Source of the DNA: an uncultured Bacteroidales bacterium
GTDB lineage: Bacteria > Bacteroidota > Bacteroidia > Bacteroidales > Paludibacteraceae
DNA length: 20,099 bases
Assembly: GCA_937907165.1 (NCBI GenBank)
Contig: CALCUH010000136.1
Location: 1-20,099 of the forward strand
Direction of reading: 5' to 3'
A model generated the notes under the pieces. It was given only the letters and a program-made list of their open reading frames with translations, was not told where the DNA came from and did no database searches. Below, one piece after another: positions 7,555 through 14,721 of this stretch. The translations under genes and the position numbers were made by a program. Within the stretch, counting starts at the first letter, position 1; each line of letters starts with the position of its first letter.

Positions 7555-8737
7555 CTGCCCTTTTCTTTTTTAGCGTTAGGATTTCATAGTGGGGAAAAAT
7601 CCGGAATCTTGCTGGAATACCAACACACCCCATTCCTCTCGACACAAATATATGCTTCCCCTCGTTCTCATAAAGTCCATCCCAGTATTTTATCATCAAA
7701 TTGCAGAGTGAGAATTTGAACCATCTTGTGTCTAACCCGATTTGACCTCCATGTGTATGGCCACAAAGCGTTAGTTGGATGTCTGTTGTGTCTCGTACGC
7801 CTCTTGGCCAATATGTCGGATCATGTAAAAGCAATATCTTCATGTCGATGTTTTCTGCCCCTTTCATCGCTCTGCCTAAATCAGCTCTGTTTTCCACGTG
7901 TTTGCTTTCTCCCCAATTTTCTACTCCGAGGAAGGCGATGGTATCGTTCCCTCTAGTTACGAAATGATGGTTGTTTAGCAATAATTTGAACCCGAAGTCC
8001 CTGATTTTTTGTCGGATTGCAATCTCATTCATGGATCGCAGGTCTTCGTCGTCCCAATCGTAATAATTCCCATAGTCGTGGTTGCCTAAGATTGCTAACT
8101 TTTGGTCTGGACACTGCAACTTTTCGAAAAGATAGTTCCACCCGTTGCATTCTGTTGCGAAGTTATTTACCATGTCGCCTGTGAAGACGACTATGTCTGG
8201 ATGGGTTGCCGCCATTGAATCGAAAACTGCCTCCAAACGTTTTTGCGAGTAGGCGAATGTGCCTAAATGAAAGTCGCTAATCTGCAATATTCGGTATCCG
8301 TCGAACGAATCCGGTAAATTTTCTATTTCAACAATTTCTTTCCTTTCAGAGAAACGGAATCTTCCGACGTGGATGGAATATAATACCGTGAAGAACACGA
8401 TTCCTGCCGCAACATAGCCTGCGTATTGGATTTTCCTCCATCTTTTTTTCGTGAGGAAGAAGATGAGGTCGAAGTTGCAGAAGGTTAGTTTCGTGGCGTA
8501 GACCATGCCCAAGATGCTGACGAACATCGTCAGTTTGAAGTGGGTGGTCGGCGAGATGATATGGTTGATGTTGAAAAGGATTCCGCACGATGTGATAAGA
8601 AAGTAGGCGGAAATGATCCAATGCAATATCGTCGTGGATTTGTTGATTCTGTTGCGCATGAACCTGCAGTAGAGGTAGATGTCTGGCAACAATACCAACA
8701 ATATGATCAATATGAGTGTTATCGGATAAACGTGCAT
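7541..8737 (-). CDS. Membrane-anchored calcineurin-like metallophosphoesterase
   Basis: A 398-residue protein. The N-terminal 120 residues hold about four hydrophobic segments (near 5-25, 36-58, 68-93 and 106-121). The calcineurin-like domain begins after residue 140 with all metal-binding motifs: Asp155-x-His157 (ISDFHLG), Gly187-Asp188 (TGDMVN), Gly218-Asn-His-Asp221 (GNHDYG), His305 and GHTHGG at 326-331. This matches the YkuE/YaeI-like membrane-associated phosphoesterases. Homologues have been implicated in lipid or UDP-sugar hydrolysis, but no substrate can be named here. It lies 18 bases downstream of the rlmD-type gene and overlaps the Nif3-like gene, so it is inside the operon. Domain identification is firm; the substrate is unknown. 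Confidence 0.92.
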   Translation of the reverse strand: MHVYPITLILIILLVLLPDIYLYCRFMRNRINKSTTILHWIISAYFLITSCGILFNINHIISPTTHFKLTMFVSILGMVYATKLTFCNFDLIFFLTKKRWRKIQYAGYVAAGIVFFTVLYSIHVGRFRFSERKEIVEIENLPDSFDGYRILQISDFHLGTFAYSQKRLEAVFDSMAATHPDIVVFTGDMVNNFATECNGWNYLFEKLQCPDQKLAILGNHDYGNYYDWDDEDLRSMNEIAIRQKIRDFGFKLLLNNHHFVTRGNDTIAFLGVENWGESKHVENRADLGRAMKGAENIDMKILLLHDPTYWPRGVRDTTDIQLTLCGHTHGGQIGLDTRWFKFSLCNLMIKYWDGLYENEGKHIFVSRGMGCVGIPARFRIFPHYEILTLKKKRADENQ

Positions 8738-8755
8738 GTCTTTGAGGCTGCTTTG

Positions 8756-10168
8756 TTATTCTGTTCTTAATTCAAGAGCGACTACGTTCTCGACGTGGTG
8801 GGTATGAGGGAACATGTCCACAGGTTGTACGGCGGTCACTCTGTACTTCTCGTCGAGCAGACTCAAATCCCTCGCTTGTGTGGCGGGGTTGCAGCTCACG
8901 TAAACGATTCGTTTTGGCTCCGCGGAGAGAATGGTCTCTACCACGTCAGGATGCATGCCGTCGCGTGGTGGGTCTGTGATGATGACGTCCGGTTTGCCGT
9001 ATTGCGCGACGAAATCTTTGGTCAGTATCTCTTTCATGTCGCCCGCGAAGAAGAGCGTGTTGTCGATGTTATTGTTTTGAGCGTTCACTTTCGCGTCTTC
9101 GATCGCTTCAGGCACATATTCGATGCCTATCACTTTCTTCGCCATCTTGGAGACGAAGCATGCGATGGTTCCGGTTCCCGTGTAAAGGTCGTAGACGAGC
9201 TCGTCTCCTTTTAATTGGGCGAAGTTCCTCGCTACTTTGTAAAGCTCGTAGGCTTGTTTGCTGTTGGTCTGGTAGAAGGATTTAGGACCGATTTTGAATT
9301 TGAGTCCTTCCATCTCCTCGAAGATATGGTCGCACCCTTTGAATACGAATGTCTCTTGGTCGGTGATTGTGTCGTTGCACTTCCCGTTGATGACGTAAAT
9401 GAGCGAAGTGATTTGTGGAAATTGTTCCACCAAATGGTTTAATAGTCCTTCTCTCAACGCTTTGTCTTCGTGATAGAATACGACGGTCAGCATGACCTCT
9501 CCCGTGCTTGCGGTACGTACCACGATGGTGCGGAGGAATCCCTCTTTGTTTCTTAAATCAAAGAATGGTAGACCGTTCTTGTGTGCGTAATCTTTTATGC
9601 AATCCCTAATTTGGTCGCAGATTTCGTGTTGGAGATAGCACTTGTCGATGTCGAGCACTTTGTCGAACATGCCCGGAATGTGGAAGCCTAGGGCGTCCAT
9701 GTTGTCGAATTTTTCACCTGCCGCCACTTGCTCGTAGGTGAGCCATTTCTTGTTGGAGAAAGTGAATTCCAGTTTGTTGCGGTAGCGGATGATGTTCTCC
9801 GAACCGATGATAGGGGATATCTCCGGCAACTCGACTTTGCCTATTCTTGTAAGTGTGTTGAATACTTGGTCTTGTTTCGCTTTCAGTTGGTCTTCGTAAG
9901 GAAGTATCTGCCACTTGCAGCCTCCGCAGATTCCGTAGTGTGAACAAAATGCTTCCGCGCGGCGCTCTGAGTATTTGTGAATCTTGGTGACCCTTCCCTC
10001 CATGTAACTGTTTTTCTTGCGGGTGACTTGCAAGTCAACTATGTCGCCTGGGACGACGAATTGGGTGAAAACCACCATGTCGTTTACGCGGGCTATCGCT
10101 TTCCCTTCGTTTGCAACGCCCGTTATCTCAATGTTTTCCAATAAAGGAAGTTCCTTTTTTCGTCCCAT
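8756..10168 (-). CDS. rlmD: 23S rRNA (uracil-C5)-methyltransferase, RlmD/RumA family
   Basis: A 470-residue S-adenosylmethionine-dependent enzyme that makes 5-methyluridine in 23S rRNA (U1939 in E. coli RlmD). It has an N-terminal TRAM-like RNA-binding domain (about residues 8-65). Iron-sulfur ligands are Cys75, Cys81 and Cys84 (FCSHYGICGGCKWQ), with Cys177 as the likely fourth. The SAM-binding motif is DLYTGTGTI (327-335) and DPPRDGMHP starts at 399. The catalytic nucleophile is Cys426 in VYVSCNPAT and the base is Glu460 in FPHTHHVEN. In some phyla a single enzyme modifies more than one site, so the exact position is uncertain. It is the first gene of the four-gene minus-strand operon, with a -7-like element upstream at 10204-10211. 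Confidence 0.93.
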   Translation of the reverse strand: MGRKKELPLLENIEITGVANEGKAIARVNDMVVFTQFVVPGDIVDLQVTRKKNSYMEGRVTKIHKYSERRAEAFCSHYGICGGCKWQILPYEDQLKAKQDQVFNTLTRIGKVELPEISPIIGSENIIRYRNKLEFTFSNKKWLTYEQVAAGEKFDNMDALGFHIPGMFDKVLDIDKCYLQHEICDQIRDCIKDYAHKNGLPFFDLRNKEGFLRTIVVRTASTGEVMLTVVFYHEDKALREGLLNHLVEQFPQITSLIYVINGKCNDTITDQETFVFKGCDHIFEEMEGLKFKIGPKSFYQTNSKQAYELYKVARNFAQLKGDELVYDLYTGTGTIACFVSKMAKKVIGIEYVPEAIEDAKVNAQNNNIDNTLFFAGDMKEILTKDFVAQYGKPDVIITDPPRDGMHPDVVETILSAEPKRIVYVSCNPATQARDLSLLDEKYRVTAVQPVDMFPHTHHVENVVALELRTE

Positions 10169-10203
10169 ATTTTTACACTAGCTATGTTTGATATTATAAT
10201 TTG

Positions 10204-10211
10204 CAAAGTTA
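10204..10211 (-). promoter_or_regulatory. Candidate -7 element for the rlmD operon
   Basis: The minus strand reads TAACTTTG, matching TAnnTTTG, 36 bases before the rlmD ATG. No TTG lies at the expected -33 spacing. No obvious terminator separates the ion-channel stop at 10267 from this site, so some read-through is possible. Confidence 0.45.
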
Positions 10212-10266
10212 TGAATTTTTAGGGAAAGATTTTTTGCCTTTTTATGCTAATTTATGCGTGAAAGCG

Positions 10267-11058
10267 TTACTTCTCTCTCTTATTTTCTTCCAAAAGTTTT
10301 TTGAGCTCGTCCAACTGTTTCTCCATCTTATCGAGCTGGGCTTTCATGTCGTCGTTGTTGTCGCTTACCATGGCGTCCACGAATATGGAGTTGATGAACG
10401 ACATGCCGATGATTCCGCATGTGATGAGCAGCCCGCAAAGGTAGATGACAGACAACTTGCCGATGAGGGGCGTGGTCGCATTCGCGATGGCGTCGGGTAT
10501 CTCATACCAGCCTTCGATGGTGAACATCCGGAAGACGGAGTAGATGGAGCGGAAGGGGGTGCCGAAATATTCGGGTGCTATCTCCGAGAAGAGGTTCTTG
10601 TTGATGAGTCCGAAGACGACGATGATGATGAAAAAACTCATCAGTACGGCGTATGACTGCTTTAAGGCCAGTTTGAATCCTGTCACCACTTTGATGATGT
10701 CGGGAAAGAAATGGAGCGTTTTGAATAATCTCAGCAATCGTAGCATCCTTAGCGCAAGGAGGAACGATAGGTCTATCATCTCGATGGAGAAGATGTATTG
10801 GATGATGGAGGGCAGACTGAGGATTACCAGACATCCGTCCATTTTGTTCCATCCGCGTTTCCAATATTCCGTGAACCCATATTCCTTCATTTTTACCACC
10901 ATCTCCACCAAGAAGAATATCGTGCAGGCGAAGTCGGCGAAATCCAACCACCCACATGACGAATTGCTCTCCTCTAAAAAGATAATGATCGTGTTGAGCA
11001 GAATGACGAATAGAATGAGTTTATTGTTTAAGAATATGTTTCTGAGCGTCTTTCCCAT
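10267..11058 (-). CDS. Voltage-gated-type cation channel (single six-helix subunit)
   Basis: A 263-residue ion-transport family protein with one six-helix unit, so four copies would form the channel. S4 carries arginine/lysine at every third position: Arg104, Arg107, Arg110 and Lys113 in ALRMLRLLRLFK, a voltage sensor. The pore loop has FTIEGWYEIPD, with the selectivity-filter glutamate at Glu182. S6 ends in FINSIFVDAM, close to the bacterial sodium-channel S6 ending (VDAM). The C terminus (about 235-263) is a heptad-like coiled coil, as in bacterial sodium channels. The filter differs from the sodium-channel TLESW by a glycine at the fourth position. The start ATG is preceded by AAGGAG, unusually strong for this phylum. 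The fold is firm; ion selectivity is inferred. Confidence 0.9.
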   Translation of the reverse strand: MGKTLRNIFLNNKLILFVILLNTIIIFLEESNSSCGWLDFADFACTIFFLVEMVVKMKEYGFTEYWKRGWNKMDGCLVILSLPSIIQYIFSIEMIDLSFLLALRMLRLLRLFKTLHFFPDIIKVVTGFKLALKQSYAVLMSFFIIIVVFGLINKNLFSEIAPEYFGTPFRSIYSVFRMFTIEGWYEIPDAIANATTPLIGKLSVIYLCGLLITCGIIGMSFINSIFVDAMVSDNNDDMKAQLDKMEKQLDELKKLLEENKREK

Positions 11059-11140
11059 GCTCCTTAATGTATATTTTTTGTTTGCAATTGTTTTATTATC
11101 AGTTAGATGCCTATGATTAAAGAAAGTGGCGACTGATTTC

Positions 11141-11172
11141 CAAAAATACGAAATTCTATATTCCCCGCAAAA
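11141..11172 (-). promoter_or_regulatory. Candidate Bacteroidota-type promoter for the ion-channel gene
   Basis: On the minus strand, TTTTG (complement of 11168-11172) is followed after 19 bases by TATTTTTG (complement of 11141-11148). This is a close match to TTTG / 19 bases / TAnnTTTG. It leaves a leader of about 75 bases before the ATG at 11058. Confidence 0.6.
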
Positions 11173-11192
11173 GCAAAATGCTGATAATCTTG

Positions 11193-11879
11193 TTATTTAG
11201 GTATTAATTCGACATTATCATCTATGCCCAAAGTGAATTCACGTAAATGTTGCATATCGTTTGTACTCCACTGACTATAAGACAATATATTCTTCCCTTT
11301 AGGATAATATATCTTTTCAAGGTGGCATTCTTTAAACGCCTCCATATAGATTGTTTGAACTTGAGATGGAATGGTGAATTCTTTCCCTCTTTTCTTGGTA
11401 GGATATAAGTACAATGCACTCTTGTCCTTCGAGTAAAGGATGCCGTCGATGCTACAGAAGTTTTTGTTCCTTTTGTCCACTATTATTTCCTTTAAGTTTT
11501 GGCTGGAGATGGCGGCATACTCTGTAGTACATATGTCATGGAGCGTTTGGACATTTTGGGATATGTATAATTTTTCTAAGTTCGAAAGATGGATTCCTAT
11601 GATGTCCGTGACGCTTGAAGGAATAACTAATACTTTCGTCGGTGAAGAGTCTGCGATTTCTATTGTTTCGATTTTAAATTTTTTTCCATTGATTCTCACA
11701 TGGGAAGGAATAACAACCGAGTCTTGCTTGGTTTCGATACCGCACACCCACACCATTCCTCTATCGTAAGCGTATCGTATGCCACCTGTCGTGATGTTGG
11801 GGGCCTCTGGATTTAGACACGCCATCGTATTTGCGGCGTATAAAAGCGACAGAAGGAGGGGAAAAATAAATTTTTTCAT
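11193..11879 (-). CDS. Secreted BspA-like leucine-rich-repeat protein, short
   Basis: A 228-residue protein with a signal peptide (MKKFIFPLLLSLLYAANTMA). Cleavage is likely before Cys21; the TMAC context is only a weak lipobox, so lipidation is uncertain. The mature region shows BspA-type (LRR_5-like) repeats: VLVIPSSVTDI, LEKLYISQNVQTLHD, LKEIIVDKRNKNFCSIDGIL, then KEFTIPSQVQTIYMEAFKEC. The stretch IDGILYSKDKSALYLYP is the typical inter-repeat segment of this family. Such proteins are surface or secreted in Bacteroidota and often bind host or polymer ligands. Here only about four repeats are present, which is short. It stands alone between the ion channel and the three-gene cluster. The family is likely; the role is unknown. 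Confidence 0.82.
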   Translation of the reverse strand: MKKFIFPLLLSLLYAANTMACLNPEAPNITTGGIRYAYDRGMVWVCGIETKQDSVVIPSHVRINGKKFKIETIEIADSSPTKVLVIPSSVTDIIGIHLSNLEKLYISQNVQTLHDICTTEYAAISSQNLKEIIVDKRNKNFCSIDGILYSKDKSALYLYPTKKRGKEFTIPSQVQTIYMEAFKECHLEKIYYPKGKNILSYSQWSTNDMQHLREFTLGIDDNVELIPK

Positions 11880-11919
11880 GATTTATTCGTTACAAGTCTT
11901 TGAATGTTGATTGTTGACT

Positions 11920-11937
11920 ACTAATCTCGAAATTAGT
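11920..11937. promoter_or_regulatory. Short dyad upstream of the BspA-like gene
   Basis: ACTAAT and ATTAGT are arranged as 6-base inverted arms around a 6-base centre, about 40 bases upstream of the ATG at 11879. It may be an operator, but arms this short can occur by chance. Confidence 0.25.
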
Positions 11938-11980
11938 CATTTGTTTGAAAACAGGCAAAATGATTAAGTGATTATTCCAT

Positions 11981-12017
11981 AAAAAAATCCCCGGTAGTGA
12001 TTGCTCATTACCGGGGA
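11981..12017 (-). terminator. Rho-independent terminator of the three-gene cluster
   Basis: TCCCCGGTAGTGA (11988-12000) pairs with TCATTACCGGGGA (12005-12017) with one G-T wobble and a TTGC loop. The seven A at 11981-11987 become a U-run directly after the stem on the minus transcript. It lies 38 bases past the stop of the solute-binding/OmpA gene. Confidence 0.9.
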
Positions 12018-12054
12018 ATAGGTTTCGTGACTGTGTGAATCGTATAGAATCAGT

Positions 12055-13596
12055 TTATTCTCCTGCGATCAGGCACATCGTGATGCCGCATTTGTCGCTA
12101 ACGCTAGAAGCGCCTCCTTGCACTTTTTTGTTGTTGCTTGCGGTGACGATTCTGTTGCGGTTGACGTGATATTCTGTAGTGAGGTAGTTCGAAACGGCTT
12201 GAGCTCTTTGTTTGGCAAGACTCTCGTTGCCCGTTCCGTTAGCGCTTGCTTCGATGCGGATGCGCGCTTTAGGGTAGTAGAGAATAATGTCCCCGAACTC
12301 GCGGTCGATGGTCGCGTATGCCTCGTTGTCCAATGCGGATTTCCCTACGCCGAATCCGATAACCGTTTCCTTCACGGCAAAAGCTTGTGCGGTTTTGTCT
12401 TTCTCGGTCGGTGTGGTAAATGCGTTCTCCGCTGTTCCGTTAGCTTTCTGCTCGTTGGTGAGCGCTTTGTTTTCGCTAGCTTTCTCCACAAGGTCGGTGA
12501 GGGAAATTTTTGCCCATGTCGTTGCTGACTTTCCGATTCCTAAACTGGAGTAGAGACGTGACATTTTCGAATAGACTTTTTCGGCGGTCAATCCGTTATA
12601 GCTTCCGCTCAGACCCATCCATGCCATTTGGTCGGCTAGGGTGGCGTATTTGAACTTGGCGCTTTGTGCAACCAATATGCTCGTGCTCATCTCCAATTCT
12701 TTCTCGAAGATGTTGCCCGCCTCTTGTAAAGCTGTTGGATTGAATGTCAGTTCGGAATTGGCTGCGATGATTGCTTCCGCAAGCTTCTCCGCTGTTTCTC
12801 GGTTTTCGTCTATCCATTTCTTCTTGGCGATTAAGCCCTCTGCGATGAGCGTGCTGGATTGAGCGGTAGTGGTGAGTTTGTGCGCTCCTTTCACTTGAAG
12901 AATACATCCCTCTTCTTGTGGTGTCGTGACGATGGCGCAATCCACTTGCTTCGATTTGAATGCTTGTGCGGCGTCGACGATGGATGTCACTTTTTCCGCA
13001 ATGATATCGCTCATTGTCAGCCCTGCAGTCTCCAATGCGTTGATAAGAAGCGTCTGAGAAGAGGTTCCCTCCATGAAAGCCACTCGTTTGCCTTTCAGAT
13101 CAGCCGTGCTGTTGATGGTGCCGTTGGCTACTATCACATCCGCTCCTGTGCTAAAATTGAGAAGCATGAAATATTTCGTGTCGGACAAGCTTGCGTCTTT
13201 GCTCAATTCCACGGGAAGAGCGTCGATGTTGCAATACTCGATGTCCGCTTCTCCGTTCTTCAGCGCTGTTCTGGCGGATTCTGTCTCGTTCATGACGACC
13301 AGTTTCAGTTTCAGACCATAGTTTTTCTGGAAGTAGGATCCTTTTTTAGACTCTAATCCTCCGTTTCCCCATACGATGGGTGCGAAACCCGGCTGGTCTT
13401 TGATGACGATAGTGGCGTCGTATTTGCCTTTTTTAGTGAGCGAACTGATGGATGGAAGTTCTGGCATGTCCACGCTTTTTTCGGTAGAACCGAATTCGAG
13501 AATGCCTGTGAAATAGAGGACTGCGCAAATCGCCGCTGCGATGAGTCCGATGATCGTAAACCTTCCTAAACATGTTAGTCTGCTGAAAAAGCCCAT
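12055..13596 (-). CDS. Membrane-anchored solute-binding protein fused to an OmpA-like domain
   Basis: A 513-residue protein in three parts. Residues 13-35 are one uncleaved transmembrane anchor (FTIIGLIAAAICAVLYFTGI). Residues about 58-365 form a periplasmic solute-binding domain of the SsuA/THI5-like or phosphate-binding type (YDATIVIKDQPGFAPIVWGN, ALKNGEADIEYCNIDALPVE, DLKGKRVAFMEGTSSQTLL). Residues about 405-510 are OmpA-like, ending with QRAQAVSNYLTTEYHVNRNRI. The peptidoglycan-contact loop is divergent: the usual GHTD is replaced by ASAN at 450-453, although Arg464 is kept. No permease or ATPase gene is nearby, so it is probably a sensor or scaffold and not a transporter component. It is the last gene of a three-gene cluster and is followed by a terminator. 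Domain calls are solid; function is inferred. Confidence 0.85.
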   Translation of the reverse strand: MGFFSRLTCLGRFTIIGLIAAAICAVLYFTGILEFGSTEKSVDMPELPSISSLTKKGKYDATIVIKDQPGFAPIVWGNGGLESKKGSYFQKNYGLKLKLVVMNETESARTALKNGEADIEYCNIDALPVELSKDASLSDTKYFMLLNFSTGADVIVANGTINSTADLKGKRVAFMEGTSSQTLLINALETAGLTMSDIIAEKVTSIVDAAQAFKSKQVDCAIVTTPQEEGCILQVKGAHKLTTTAQSSTLIAEGLIAKKKWIDENRETAEKLAEAIIAANSELTFNPTALQEAGNIFEKELEMSTSILVAQSAKFKYATLADQMAWMGLSGSYNGLTAEKVYSKMSRLYSSLGIGKSATTWAKISLTDLVEKASENKALTNEQKANGTAENAFTTPTEKDKTAQAFAVKETVIGFGVGKSALDNEAYATIDREFGDIILYYPKARIRIEASANGTGNESLAKQRAQAVSNYLTTEYHVNRNRIVTASNNKKVQGGASSVSDKCGITMCLIAGE

Positions 13597-13647
13597 ATCT
13601 GTTTATCGCTTAAATTTTTTTATAAATAAAATTATTCTGCGTGTTAA

Positions 13648-14709
13648 TTAGCACCATTTGTTTCTTTCTACTTTGACGGCCTCTTTCTCTTTCATGGTTC
13701 CGAAGCTGCTGGAGTCGATTTTGGCGTCCTCGTTGAAAGAGGAGAATGAATCTTCTTGTCCGTATTTTCTGAGGATGTCTTCTACCTTGTCCTCATTGAC
13801 AGCTGACTCCAAGTTGTAGTTTTCCAAGATGCCATCGGAATCGTTGATAAAGCCTTCCATCTCAGCGACGCTGGAGTTGATGGTGTTGGTGATGTGCTCG
13901 ATGGCCATCTCCTCTTCAAGCGTTTGAGAGTCGCCTTTGATGATGCTTGAGATGGTTTTCAAGGCGCTTCTTTGCTCTTTAGCAGACTCGTAAGCGTCTT
14001 TTGTTCTCTTCAACTCAAGGGAAGAACGCTCCACTTTCGCTTCCGCGATGGTCTGCAATCTCTCCATAACCTCTTGGTATCTTGTGGAGGTCTCGATACG
14101 TTTCTTTTGGCTTTCGATGATGGAATCCAATTGTGCGATGTCGTTGCTGAGGTTGCTGATGCTCATTTGAACTTTCAACTTCTCGTTAGGCGTCAAACTG
14201 TCGCTATTGGCCAATTGTTCCTTTCTCTTTTTCAACTTGCGTATGTTAGCCTCTTGTTGCTCTTGGTAAGACTCCAGCTTCTGTTTCATGCTGACGAGTA
14301 TGGTCCTTAATTTGTCCACGTTCTCGTTTACCGTGTTCAGTTTGTCCTTCATCTTGCGGATAGAGTTCTCGAGGATTGAAATTGGATCAATTTTCACGAA
14401 CATTCCGACAATCTTTCTGTTGAGATTCAACCAGAAGAGGGAAATCCATTTCCAGAAGTTTTTGTTCAGCAGAACTGCAAGAATGGCTACGATCGCTACA
14501 ATTTCTACGATTAGAATAAGCGTGTTGGCTGCGGCTGCCACTAAAAAGGGAAGTGCCTTCACGAAAAGGTAGCCGAGACCTAGGAGCACACCTCCCGCGG
14601 TGATCTTCGCAAATGTGCCACCGGGACGTTTGAACAATTCTTTGAGAGATACTGGAGCACTTTTTTGGCTGCTTTCGCTTTCTGGTGAATTAAATAAATT
14701 GCTATCCAT
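13648..14709 (-). CDS. Membrane protein with long PspA-like coiled coil
   Basis: A 353-residue protein I cannot name. Residues 36-81 are strongly hydrophobic and glycine/alanine-rich, probably two helices. They are followed by an aromatic, basic, possibly amphipathic segment (KNFWKWISLFWLNLNRKIVG). From about 108 to 290 it is almost entirely helical coiled coil, starting DPISILENSIRKMKDKL. That beginning resembles the DPEKxLxQxIxxMxxxL opening of PspA/IM30 proteins, but the similarity is weak and by eye. A short N-terminal motif, SLKELFKRP (21-29), recurs near the start of the upstream protein. The tail is acidic, then ends basic (KVERNKWC). It begins 12 bases after the upstream stop and ends 51 bases before the solute-binding/OmpA gene. 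The coding region is firm; the PspA relation is a hypothesis. Confidence 0.78.
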   Translation of the reverse strand: MDSNLFNSPESESSQKSAPVSLKELFKRPGGTFAKITAGGVLLGLGYLFVKALPFLVAAAANTLILIVEIVAIVAILAVLLNKNFWKWISLFWLNLNRKIVGMFVKIDPISILENSIRKMKDKLNTVNENVDKLRTILVSMKQKLESYQEQQEANIRKLKKRKEQLANSDSLTPNEKLKVQMSISNLSNDIAQLDSIIESQKKRIETSTRYQEVMERLQTIAEAKVERSSLELKRTKDAYESAKEQRSALKTISSIIKGDSQTLEEEMAIEHITNTINSSVAEMEGFINDSDGILENYNLESAVNEDKVEDILRKYGQEDSFSSFNEDAKIDSSSFGTMKEKEAVKVERNKWC

Positions 14710-14721
14710 TTTTGTTACTTT

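Noticed and set aside
10544..11116. 190-residue plus-strand open frame opposite the ion channel
   Set aside because: The minus frame has clear S4, pore and S6 motifs; the plus frame is low-complexity Met/Ser/Lys-rich and has no family features.
12859..13356. 165-residue plus-strand open frame within the solute-binding/OmpA gene
   Set aside because: It lies opposite a well-supported domain protein and shows no conserved motif.
12055..13596. Component of a phosphate or sulfonate ABC importer
   Set aside because: No permease or ATPase gene is adjacent; the protein is membrane-anchored and fused to an OmpA-like domain, and its neighbours are coiled-coil proteins.
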